A stretch of DNA of 64,000 nucleotides. Source: an uncultured Gammaproteobacteria bacterium (GTDB taxonomy: Bacteria > Pseudomonadota > Gammaproteobacteria > Steroidobacterales > XN24). Every line of letters starts with the position of its first letter. The first letter of the stretch is position 1. A model generated the notes under the pieces. It did no database searches. It saw only the letters and a list, made by a program, of their open reading frames with translations, and was not told the DNA's origin. Location of the stretch: contig CALDWW010000011.1 of the NCBI GenBank assembly GCA_937924335.1, positions 62,001 through 126,000 of the forward strand, given 5' to 3'. Below are positions 1 through 7,217 of the stretch, piece by piece. The position numbers and the translations under genes were made by a program.

Positions 1-79
1 TTTGACGCCTGACACTTCGGCCAAAGCCGTCTTCGCAGGAGAGTCATCGCGAAAGAATTTGCGCCGGACCACAGCCTTG

Positions 80-544
80 TTATCGGAGCGAGTTGATGAA
101 CTTCCAGTGCTTCTTCTCGATCGGCATGACCGATAGTCTGTTGCCGCGAGCTAACAAGCGGAAATCCGCCAATTGTCTATCTGCGTAGGACTTTAGCGTC
201 TTCAACGTAATCGGTTCACGAAACTTCTCGACCAGGGTCACGTTAACCATGAACCATCTCGGAGCTTGCGGGTCGCTCTTTGGATCGAAGTGCTTGTCCG
301 TCGGGTCGAATGCCGTGTGGTCCGGATACGCTTCCTTTGAAATTTTTATTATTCCGACGATACCCGGTTCGGCACAGCTTGAGTGATAGAAAAAGCCCAG
401 CTCGCCTTTGCGCATTTCATCACGCATGAAATTGCGCGCCTGATAGTTTCTCACTCCGTCCCAGTGTTCCGTCTTGCGTGGCATTTTTTCGAGCGCTTCG
501 ATACTGAATTCGTTTGGCTCGGATTTGAACAGCCAGTAGTTCAT
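80..544 (-). CDS. EVE domain-containing protein
   Basis: A 154-residue protein made of a single EVE (PUA-like) domain. It opens with MNYWLFKSEP and has the family signature WDGVRNYQARN near residues 28-38 and the GFFYHSS strand near residues 50-56. EVE domains bind modified bases in nucleic acids, and the fold is shared with human thymocyte nuclear protein 1; the ligand here is unknown. The full family length is present. The gene lies 43 bp downstream of the fau stop, so it may be the last gene of the zapA-6S-fau transcript. Its base composition looks more AT-rich than its neighbours. The identification is firm; the function is only family-level. Confidence 0.9.
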   Translation of the reverse strand: MNYWLFKSEPNEFSIEALEKMPRKTEHWDGVRNYQARNFMRDEMRKGELGFFYHSSCAEPGIVGIIKISKEAYPDHTAFDPTDKHFDPKSDPQAPRWFMVNVTLVEKFREPITLKTLKSYADRQLADFRLLARGNRLSVMPIEKKHWKFINSLR

Positions 545-587
545 GTCTGGTACCCCCTAATCTTGGTCGAGCTGGGTGCGAAGCCGC

Positions 588-1166
588 CTATGGTAGATAG
601 GCGTGCTTCTCTGTGATGACGACGCTCATCGGAACGTCCCACTCGGCAGCGCCGACGTCAGCCACACGCTGACACTCGAAAGCGATGCCTACAAGGTCGG
701 GGCGGACGCGCGTCGAATCGCGCATGAACTCAAAGCAACGGTCGTAGTATCCACCGCCCATGCCGAGTCGCCGGCCGGAATCGTCGAACCCGACCATCGG
801 CGCCAGAACCACATCGATGCTCTTCGGATTGATGTACGTTGTCGGACCGGCGATGGGTTGATGGATGCCGAAGCGGTTTCGTTGCAGCCGGTCACCAGTC
901 TGGAAGGCTGCAAATCTCATGCTGCCGTCCGGCGGGTGCCCGATGACCGGAAGGAAAAAGCGCTTGTCCGGATCCGCGTCGAACAGCGCAGACAGGTCCG
1001 GTTCCCCGTCAAACGGCAGGTATGCAGCTACCGTACTGGCACGAACGTATCGTGACAGGCGGCGGATGCGGGCAACGATGGCCGCTTCCGCGCGACGGCG
1101 CCTGCCCGCTGCCAGTGAACGGCGCTCCGCTCTGAGCCGGCCACGGAGATCATGTCTGGATTCCAT
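588..1166 (-). CDS. fau: 5-formyltetrahydrofolate cyclo-ligase (YgfA/Fau)
   Basis: Converts 5-formyl-THF to 5,10-methenyl-THF with ATP in the cytosol, returning a dead-end folate to the one-carbon pool. The 192-residue product has the C-terminal nucleotide-binding motif GMGGGYYDR and the substrate strand RFFLPVIG, which is normal for the family. I place the start at the ATG of MESRHDLRGR; the open frame continues upstream, but that part is the 3' arm of 6S RNA, so the longer start is rejected. The 6S RNA - fau order is classical in gammaproteobacteria, where the enzyme is usually co-transcribed with the RNA. It links functionally to the gcv, thyA, folA and metF genes of this window. Confidence 0.93.
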   Translation of the reverse strand: MESRHDLRGRLRAERRSLAAGRRRRAEAAIVARIRRLSRYVRASTVAAYLPFDGEPDLSALFDADPDKRFFLPVIGHPPDGSMRFAAFQTGDRLQRNRFGIHQPIAGPTTYINPKSIDVVLAPMVGFDDSGRRLGMGGGYYDRCFEFMRDSTRVRPDLVGIAFECQRVADVGAAEWDVPMSVVITEKHAYLP

Positions 1167-1183
1167 CTTCGAGGGATAAGGTC

Positions 1184-1370
1184 GACGTCTCCCGCCTGTG
1201 CCGTCATAGGCCATTGCTCTCGAGCCAGAGCAAAAAGTGGGGCCGGCCGTGGCACTTAAGGCTTTCCGCACTACGCGGTCATGCTCAATGTTACCGACAG
1301 AACATGGCCCCAAGGTTGAAAAATAGGGACGAGAGTTTCCCGGCCCGTGTCGAACACTGCAGGAGACGCC
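1184..1370 (-). ncRNA. ssrS: 6S RNA (SsrS)
   Basis: About 187 nt between zapA and fau, the standard location of ssrS. The ends form a closing stem: CGTCTCC at the 5' end (complement of 1362-1368) pairs with GGAGACG at the 3' end (complement of 1186-1192). Reading the minus strand, the 5' part carries GTGTTCG followed by a G/C-rich stretch. The distal part carries TTGAGCATGACC and GAAAGCCTTAAG, which resemble the E. coli 6S landmarks GAGCATGCTC and GAAGCCTTAA. 6S RNA mimics an open promoter and sequesters sigma-70 RNA polymerase in stationary phase. Exact ends are estimated to within a few nucleotides. Confidence 0.88.
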
Positions 1371-1394
1371 GAACTGTTAAAAAGCTGAGAGCGT

Positions 1395-1712
1395 TCAGAG
1401 CTCGAGTTGCTTGCCTGACTCCAGGGCCGATTCAACTCGCTCGCGCATCGACTTGATGCGTATGCCTAGACCTTCATCCATCAATTCATCCTGGCTACGC
1501 GCGCCCAGGAGTTCGTTAGCCAGGTTGAGTGCAGTCATCACAGCGATCCTGTCCAGACCGACGACCTTGCCGGTGTCCCGTATCTGCCGCATCTTCGCAT
1601 TGAGAAACTCCGCGGCATTCAACAGCTCATTGCGTTCACTTGCAGGACAGGCGAACTGGTACTCCTTCTCGAGGATCCGCACGCTTACCTGGGCCATATC
1701 CATATCAGCCAC
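1395..1712 (-). CDS. zapA: Cell division protein ZapA
   Basis: A 105-residue ZapA protein, which bundles FtsZ protofilaments at the division ring. The N-terminal beta-strand region VSVRILEKEYQFACP (about residues 9-23) and the following long helix with LDRIAVMTALNLANELL (about residues 53-69) are typical. The C-terminal third is predicted coiled coil. The start overlaps the end of the upstream coiled-coil gene by 8 nt, implying translational coupling. It is followed directly by 6S RNA, so one primary transcript may be processed into both. Family and position agree, so the call is secure. Confidence 0.93.
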   Translation of the reverse strand: MADMDMAQVSVRILEKEYQFACPASERNELLNAAEFLNAKMRQIRDTGKVVGLDRIAVMTALNLANELLGARSQDELMDEGLGIRIKSMRERVESALESGKQLEL

Positions 1713-1935
1713 CTGTTTCCATCGCCTTGAGGCGCCCGATCATCGCTTCGACACGGGCTCTGACCTGCTCGTTCTTCTGCAGCAAGTTAGCGCGGTCGGC
1801 CATCAAGGAGTCCTGTCGCTGCTTAAGCGACCGATTCTCTTCCTTCAGTTGCTGGCACACACCAACCAACTCGTCGAGTCTCGATTCGAGTCGCTTCAGT
1901 TCCAGCTCAAAAGCCTGCATCGGGTTGTCACTCAT
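1705..1935 (-). CDS. ZapB-like coiled-coil protein (TIGR02449 family)
   Basis: A 76-residue, highly charged protein that is almost entirely coiled coil: a leucine/hydrophobic heptad pattern runs from about residue 8 to 70 (for example LKRLESRLDELVGVCQQLK). It matches the short TIGR02449-type family encoded just ahead of zapA in many gammaproteobacteria. By position and architecture it is probably a ZapB-like divisome partner of ZapA, but that role is inferred. Its stop codon overlaps the zapA start, so the two are made together. It heads the minus-strand transcript; 129 bp separate it from the divergent ygfB gene. Confidence 0.75.
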   Translation of the reverse strand: MSDNPMQAFELELKRLESRLDELVGVCQQLKEENRSLKQRQDSLMADRANLLQKNEQVRARVEAMIGRLKAMETGG

Positions 1936-2064
1936 AGCCTGAATGGTAAGCGGTGCTTGCGAGGGCGGTCAATCGAAGCAGTCAGGCCAGTGTGCTGGGA
2001 CCGTGCCCGGTGTTAGCATCTGGCCCTTAAACGTAGAGCAAAGGGTGCGCCGCAGGCGCTCTGT

Positions 2065-2631
2065 ATGACACAACTGCCAGAGTATCCAGATATCGCGGCC
2101 TGTCTGAGGGACGGGGCGGGCGGCGCCACAGCCGCCGAGTCGCACGGGACGCTGTGTGGACTGTTGTGCGCGGCTGCGGGGGATCTTCCAGAAGCATGGA
2201 TCGAAAATACGCTGGCCGATTCCCACGAGAGCTCCGCGACGCCGTCCGCTGCGGATCACCATCTGCTGGGTGATCTCTACAAGTCGACCCTAGCGGCCCT
2301 GCAGGGTACCCAGATGAGTTTCCGTCCGCTGCTGCCCGATGACAGTGAGGACCTGACGGCGCGCATTGATGCGCTGGCGTCCTGGAGCCAGGGTTTCCTG
2401 TACGGCCTGGCCGTTCGGGGGCTGAAAGACTTTGGTGATCTGGATGGCGAGGTCCGGGAATTCCTCGAGGACCTGGTGCAGATCACCCGTGCAGAACCCG
2501 ACGAGAACTCCGACGCGGAGACGAACGAGGCGGCGTACGCGGAAGTCGTTGAATATCTCAGAGTCGGGGTGCAGCTCGTCTACGAACAAGGCACCTCGGA
2601 AGCCGACATACCCGGAGCGACCGGCGGATGA
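2065..2631 (+). CDS. ygfB: UPF0149 family protein YgfB
   Basis: A 188-residue member of the UPF0149/YgfB family, an all-helical protein. The N-terminal half has the conserved AAESHGTLCGLLCA segment (about residues 28-41), and the middle has WSQGFLYGL (about residues 108-116). In Pseudomonas aeruginosa YgfB modulates expression of a peptidoglycan amidase (AmpDh3) and so beta-lactam resistance; no general biochemical function is established. It starts the conserved ygfB-pepP-ubiH-ubiI block, although here one extra membrane-protein gene sits between ygfB and pepP. It faces the zapB-like gene across 129 bp that must hold two divergent promoters, which I could not place with confidence. Confidence 0.9.
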   Translation: MTQLPEYPDIAACLRDGAGGATAAESHGTLCGLLCAAAGDLPEAWIENTLADSHESSATPSAADHHLLGDLYKSTLAALQGTQMSFRPLLPDDSEDLTARIDALASWSQGFLYGLAVRGLKDFGDLDGEVREFLEDLVQITRAEPDENSDAETNEAAYAEVVEYLRVGVQLVYEQGTSEADIPGATGG

Positions 2632-2760
2632 CTCAATTGCGACCCCGGCAGAGTGGACGCGTTGTCGAACCGCCACTCGTCACTTACGCGGACCGCGCCG
2701 GTGCCGGCAAGCGAGGCGCTGAACGGCTTCGGTCCGAAGCCGGATGCCCGAGAGTCTTGC

Positions 2761-3129
2761 ATGCTTGATATCGCCCCCGCCCAATTCCTGAGGCTGCTCG
2801 CGTTTTCGCTACTGATGGCGGCCGGCCAGGTGCTTTTCAAACGGGTGAGCCTCGACACGCCCCCGCTCACGGACTGGCGGACGCTCGTCGCGCTCGGAAC
2901 GAACGCATGGTTCGTAGCTGCGATCACGCTCTACATCGTCGCAACCGTGATCTGGATCGGGGTATTGCGCGAGGTACCCTTGTCCAGGGCCTATCCTTTT
3001 ATCGCATTGGGTTTCGTGCTCGTGCCGCTCGCGGGACGACAATTCTTTGGAGAAGCCCTCGACGGACGGTACCTCGTAGGAGTCATCCTGATCCTGATCG
3101 GGATCCTGTTAACTATAAGACGAGTCTAA
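2761..3129 (+). CDS. EamA/EmrE-type small membrane protein (ArnE-like)
   Basis: About 122 residues with four predicted membrane segments: roughly residues 8-22, 38-58, 66-84 and 98-118, ending in a short positive tail (IRRV). This is the size and layout of half an EamA/DMT transporter, like EmrE or the ArnE subunit of the undecaprenyl-phosphate aminoarabinose flippase. The last helices (PFIALGFVLVPLAGRQFFGE) fit the EamA family. The frame is open back to 2653, but that extension is proline-rich and not membrane-like, so I prefer the ATG at 2761; its ribosome site is weak. It ends 6 bp before pepP. Substrate unknown; such proteins usually work as dimers. Confidence 0.72.
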   Translation: MLDIAPAQFLRLLAFSLLMAAGQVLFKRVSLDTPPLTDWRTLVALGTNAWFVAAITLYIVATVIWIGVLREVPLSRAYPFIALGFVLVPLAGRQFFGEALDGRYLVGVILILIGILLTIRRV

Positions 3130-3135
3130 AAAATC

Positions 3136-4443
3136 ATGAGTCCTAGAGAATTTGCCAAGAGACGCAAGCAGTTGATGAAGATGATGGGGGAGGGTGCCAT
3201 CGCCATCCTGCCGTCTGCGCCGGTTCGGATTCGCAATCGCGATGTCGACTACGCGTATCGCCAGGACAGCGACTTCCTCTATGTCACCGGCTTTGAGGAG
3301 CCGGAGTCTGTGGCCGCCCTGATCCCAGGGCGTGGGCACGGCGAATACATCCTTTTCTGCCGCGACAAAGACCCGATTCGCGAGACCTGGGATGGGCGAC
3401 GCGCCGGCCCGGAAGGTGCCGTCAATGACCATGGCGCAGACGACGCGTTTCCGGTCGGGGATATCGATGACATCCTGCCCGGCATGCTCGAGCAGTGCGA
3501 GCGCGTGTACTACACCATGGGCGTGCACCCTGAGTTCGACAAGCGTTTGATGGGTTGGGTGAATGCGCTCAGGGCGCAGGTCGGAAAAGGCAAGCACACG
3601 CCGCATGAGTTCATCGTGCTGGATCATGTGCTACACGACATGCGCCTGTACAAGAGTCGCGCGGAGATGACCGCCATGAAGCGGTCGGCACGAATAGCCG
3701 CCGATGCCCACGTGAGGGCGATGAAAGTGTGCAGGCCCGGGATGCGAGAGTACGAGATCGAGGCCGAGTTTCTGCACGAGTTCCGCCGTCGCGGCACCGA
3801 GCCTTCCTACCATCCGATCGTTGGGGCCGGTGAAAACAGCTGCATTCTTCACTACACAGAGAATGACAACGTCATCAACGACGGTGACCTGTTGCTGATC
3901 GACGCGGGCTGTGAGTATGAGGGGTACGCGTCCGACATTACGCGGACGTTCCCCGTCAATGGTCGCTTCACTGCCCCGCAGCGTGCGATCTACGAGCTCG
4001 TACTGGCGGCTCAGGAAGCTGCCATCGACCAGATTGCGCCGGGCAAACACTGCAAGGAATCACATGAGGCGGCCGTCCGCGTCATCACGCGCGGTCTGGT
4101 GAAGCTCGGGATCCTCAAGGGCAAGGTGCCCGCATTGATCAAATCAGAGGCTTACAAGCGATTCTTCATGCACGGTACCGGCCACTGGCTCGGTCTCGAC
4201 GTCCATGATGTCGGAGACTACAAGGTAGGCGACGAGTGGCGGCTGCTCGAGCCCGGGATGGTGATGACAGTCGAGCCCGGGCTGTATATCCCGTCCGGAA
4301 GCAAGGGTGTCGCCAAAAAGTGGTGGGGTATCGGCGTCCGCATCGAGGATGATGTACTGGTCACCAAGCAGGGCAACGAGGTTCTCACCCGGCACGTCCC
4401 GAAGGAGCCGGGAGAGATCGAGCAGCTCATGGAAGCAGCCTGA
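3136..4443 (+). CDS. pepP: Xaa-Pro aminopeptidase
   Basis: Removes the N-terminal residue from peptides with proline in second position, in the cytosol. The 435-residue protein has the N-terminal AMP_N domain (about 1-130) and the C-terminal pita-bread metallopeptidase domain. All five metal ligands are visible: Asp in LLIDAGCEYEGY, Asp in SDITRTF, His in HGTGHWLG, Glu in TVEPGLY and Glu in GVRIEDDV. The length matches E. coli PepP (about 440). It lies in the usual place ahead of ubiH, 10 bp upstream of the ubiH GTG, in one plus-strand transcription unit. Confidence 0.96.
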   Translation: MSPREFAKRRKQLMKMMGEGAIAILPSAPVRIRNRDVDYAYRQDSDFLYVTGFEEPESVAALIPGRGHGEYILFCRDKDPIRETWDGRRAGPEGAVNDHGADDAFPVGDIDDILPGMLEQCERVYYTMGVHPEFDKRLMGWVNALRAQVGKGKHTPHEFIVLDHVLHDMRLYKSRAEMTAMKRSARIAADAHVRAMKVCRPGMREYEIEAEFLHEFRRRGTEPSYHPIVGAGENSCILHYTENDNVINDGDLLLIDAGCEYEGYASDITRTFPVNGRFTAPQRAIYELVLAAQEAAIDQIAPGKHCKESHEAAVRVITRGLVKLGILKGKVPALIKSEAYKRFFMHGTGHWLGLDVHDVGDYKVGDEWRLLEPGMVMTVEPGLYIPSGSKGVAKKWWGIGVRIEDDVLVTKQGNEVLTRHVPKEPGEIEQLMEAA

Positions 4444-4453
4444 GAGTATCGAT

Positions 4454-5680
4454 GTGAGTCGCCGGTTCGACATCGTGATCGTTGGCGGCGGCATGGTGGG
4501 GGCCTCACTGGCCGCGGCGCTTGCGCCATTGCCGATCTCGATCGCCGTCATAGAGGCATGGCCACCGTCCGGGAAGACACAACCGAGCTACGATGACAGG
4601 TCGACTGCGGTCGCGGAAGGCAGTCGCCGGATATTCGAGGGCATCGGCTGTTGGCCGGAAATAGAGGTGTCGGCCACGCCGATCAACCGGATACACGTGT
4701 CCGATCGCGGCAGATTCGGTTTCGCCAGACTCGATCACCGGGATTACGGGGTGCCCGCGCTGGGTTACGTGGTCGAGAATCGGCAATTGGGCCGGGTTCT
4801 ATGGCAGACGCTGTCCGGGCGCGACAATGTCACCCTGATGTCGCCGGCACGGGTCGACGCGGTGCAACTGGAGACCGGCAGCGTCAAGCTCATCATCAAT
4901 GAAGATGGCAAGCAACCCACAAGCCTCGAAGCATCGCTCCTTGTTGCCGCCGATGGCGCCAGGTCGGCGGTACGGGAGATGCTCAAACTCGGCGAGAGCA
5001 CCTGGGAATATGGGCAGGCGGCACTGATTGCGAATGTCTCGCCGTCAGAGCCGCATCGTAACGAAGCCTACGAACGCTTCACCGAGACGGGACCGCTCGC
5101 CCTATTGCCCATGTCGCGAAACCGCTGCTCTCTTGTCTGGACGCTGCCTCCTGACTTAGCCACGGAGCTGGCTCAGGCGGATGAAGCAGACTTTCTTGAC
5201 CGGTTGCAGGATGCGTTCGGGTTTCGCATCGGGCGCTTCACCCGGGCAGGCGATCGGGCCAGCTACCCTCTGAAGCTGATACGAGCTCAAAGACAGAGCG
5301 CCCCACGCGTATTGCTGATCGGGAACGCGGCCCACTCTATCCACCCGGTGGCCGGTCAGGGCTTCAACCTGGGTCTGCGAGATGTGGCGGCACTTGCCGA
5401 CGTCGTCGCGGATGCCGTCGCCAGCGACACCGACCCGGGCGTTGCCAGTGTTCTGGAGTCCTACAGCGATTGGCGCAGGGACGATCAGCAGAGAGTGGCG
5501 CGGATCACCGACTCGCTGGTCAGGCTGTTCACAAACCCGCTGTCGCCGGTCAAGGCTATCCGCGGTCTGGGGCTGATGGGCCTGGACATCGCGCCGGGCC
5601 CGAAGTCTGTATTGGCGCATCAGGCGATGGGTCTGCGCGGCCGTCTGCCCCGACTCGCCAGAGGATTGCCATTGTCGTGA
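4454..5680 (+). CDS. ubiH: 2-octaprenyl-6-methoxyphenol hydroxylase UbiH
   Basis: FAD-dependent aromatic hydroxylase of aerobic ubiquinone synthesis. The 408-residue product has the Rossmann FAD motif IVIVGGGMVGASLAAAL at the N terminus and the second FAD motif LIGNAAHSIHPVAGQGFNLG (about residues 293-312). The GTG at 4454 is chosen because it sits directly before the Rossmann strand and 10 bp after pepP; the open frame further upstream runs inside pepP. The stop overlaps the ubiI start by 4 nt (GTGA). UbiH and UbiI are paralogues and hydroxylate different ring positions; the assignment to UbiH rests on the pepP-ubiH-ubiI gene order. Confidence 0.9.
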   Translation: MSRRFDIVIVGGGMVGASLAAALAPLPISIAVIEAWPPSGKTQPSYDDRSTAVAEGSRRIFEGIGCWPEIEVSATPINRIHVSDRGRFGFARLDHRDYGVPALGYVVENRQLGRVLWQTLSGRDNVTLMSPARVDAVQLETGSVKLIINEDGKQPTSLEASLLVAADGARSAVREMLKLGESTWEYGQAALIANVSPSEPHRNEAYERFTETGPLALLPMSRNRCSLVWTLPPDLATELAQADEADFLDRLQDAFGFRIGRFTRAGDRASYPLKLIRAQRQSAPRVLLIGNAAHSIHPVAGQGFNLGLRDVAALADVVADAVASDTDPGVASVLESYSDWRRDDQQRVARITDSLVRLFTNPLSPVKAIRGLGLMGLDIAPGPKSVLAHQAMGLRGRLPRLARGLPLS

Positions 5681-6933
5681 GCAAAGATTTCGACGTTATC
5701 GTTATCGGTGCCGGCATGGTCGGCTCCTCGCTGGCCTGCCTGTTGGCGCAGGAGCCTGGAGATCTTTCTCTGGCCGTCATAGACGCACGGGAGTCGACAC
5801 CATTCGATGAGGGCACGGACTATCGTCCGCGTGTATCCGCCATCTCGCGGGCCTCAACCCGGGTCCTGGAGGCGTGCGGCGTCTGGCCACAAATAGCGGC
5901 CAGTCGTGCGAGCCCTTACCGCAGCATGTACGTTTGGGATGGCGCCTACCCGGCCGATCAGGCGGGAGCGATCCGCTTCGAGAGTGCGGAGATCGGTGAG
6001 CCGGAACTGGGGCACATCGTCGAAAACGAATTGATAGAACACTGTCTCAGGGAGCGGCTGAAAGTCACGCCCGGGGTGCAGGTGTTCTGCCCTGGCGAGG
6101 CGTCTGGACTGGTATTTTCGGAGCGGGGCGCCCTGGTCGATCTCACTGACGGGGCTACATTGCGGGCGCGGCTCGTGGTAGGCGCCGACGGCTCGGCATC
6201 GCCGAGCAGGACGATGGCCGGCATCGAGGCCTCCGGGCACGAATACGGCCAGTCGGCGGTGGTGTGTCATGTCCGGACCGAGAAGCCGCATGGTGAAACG
6301 GCCAGACAACGTTTCCTGCCCGACGGGCCCCTGGCTTTGCTGCCCCTCGCGGATGGCCGCAGTTCCATTGTCTGGTCAACCACACCGGAGCAGGCGGCCG
6401 GGCTGATCGCCATGGGCGACGCTGCGTTCCTGGAAGAATTGACCCGGGCGGCCGACAACGTCCTGGGAGAAGTGACGGAGACCAGTCGGCGTTTCGCTTT
6501 TCCTTTGAGAATTCAGAGTGCGAGCCACTACGTTAGAGAGCGATATGCATTAGTTGGAGACGCTGCGCACACGGTCCATCCCCTCGCCGGACAAGGGGTC
6601 AATCTCGGATTTTTGGATGCCGCCGCTTTAGCCGAGGTAGTCCTCGATGCGCTCGTCGATGATCGGGATCCCGGTGAGCGTCGCGTGCTCAGGCGATACG
6701 AAAGGTGGAGGAAGGGCGAGAATCTGCTGGCCGCGAGCAGCATCGATGCCATCGGACAACTATTCTTGCGCCAGGAGCCCGCGGCCCAGGCGGTACGTCG
6801 CGCCGGGATGGCGCTCGTAAACCGGGCGCCATTGGTGAAGAATGAGATTGTGAGACGTGCGATGGGCATTACCGGAGACCTGCCGCGGTTTGCCCGCCCG
6901 CCGCTCGAGAATAGTGCCCTGGCGGAAAGCTGA
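5677..6933 (+). CDS. ubiI: FAD-dependent ubiquinone hydroxylase UbiI
   Basis: Second flavin hydroxylase of ubiquinone biosynthesis (formerly visC), expected to hydroxylate the C5 ring position. It has 418 residues with FDVIVIGAGMVGSSLACLL at the N terminus and the second FAD motif LVGDAAHTVHPLAGQGVNLG near residue 290. The GTG at 5677 overlaps the ubiH stop by 4 nt and fits the FAD motif position; the longer frame lies inside ubiH and is rejected. It is clearly a paralogue of the preceding gene. The downstream gene follows after 14 bp with a GGAG-type ribosome site (CAGGAGAG), so it is probably in the same operon. Confidence 0.88.
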   Translation: MSKDFDVIVIGAGMVGSSLACLLAQEPGDLSLAVIDARESTPFDEGTDYRPRVSAISRASTRVLEACGVWPQIAASRASPYRSMYVWDGAYPADQAGAIRFESAEIGEPELGHIVENELIEHCLRERLKVTPGVQVFCPGEASGLVFSERGALVDLTDGATLRARLVVGADGSASPSRTMAGIEASGHEYGQSAVVCHVRTEKPHGETARQRFLPDGPLALLPLADGRSSIVWSTTPEQAAGLIAMGDAAFLEELTRAADNVLGEVTETSRRFAFPLRIQSASHYVRERYALVGDAAHTVHPLAGQGVNLGFLDAAALAEVVLDALVDDRDPGERRVLRRYERWRKGENLLAASSIDAIGQLFLRQEPAAQAVRRAGMALVNRAPLVKNEIVRRAMGITGDLPRFARPPLENSALAES

Positions 6934-6947
6934 CAGGAGAGCCGCCC

Positions 6948-7217
6948 ATGCCCAAGACCGAACTTCTAAAGTTGCTTGCGGAACTGGAATCCGAATTACG
7001 GCAGGACCCCGATCTTGGCGCAGAGGATCGGCGCGCGCTGTCCGAGATGCAGGGCAGGATAGAAAGCCTGCTGCAGGAGGAGCGGCCGCAACAGCCATCC
7101 CGAGAGGAGTTCCTCAGCCCGATCACCGAATATGTCGACCGCCTGGAGAGCGCGCATCCCACGACGACCATGATTCTCGGGAGGATCGCTGACGCCTTGA
7201 ACAAGATGGGCATCTGA
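6948..7217 (+). CDS. DUF4404 family protein
   Basis: An 89-residue acidic, helical protein of the DUF4404 family. It starts MPKTELLKLLAELESEL and ends with the family-typical ILGRIADALNKMGI. There are no membrane segments or cysteines; a coiled-coil propensity is visible over residues 3-50. Function unknown. A CAGGAG ribosome site precedes the ATG. Its TGA overlaps the next gene's ATG by one base (TGATG), so it is translationally coupled to the AidB-type dehydrogenase; whether they share a role is unknown. Confidence 0.82.
   Translation: MPKTELLKLLAELESELRQDPDLGAEDRRALSEMQGRIESLLQEERPQQPSREEFLSPITEYVDRLESAHPTTTMILGRIADALNKMGI

Noticed and set aside
1167-1313. Upstream extension of the fau reading frame
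   Set aside because: It would translate the 3' arm of 6S RNA and is not seen in the family; the ATG at 1166 gives the normal length.
4454-6933. ubiH and ubiI considered as a recent tandem duplication
   Set aside because: The two proteins share only family motifs and differ widely elsewhere; they are ancient paralogues in a conserved order.
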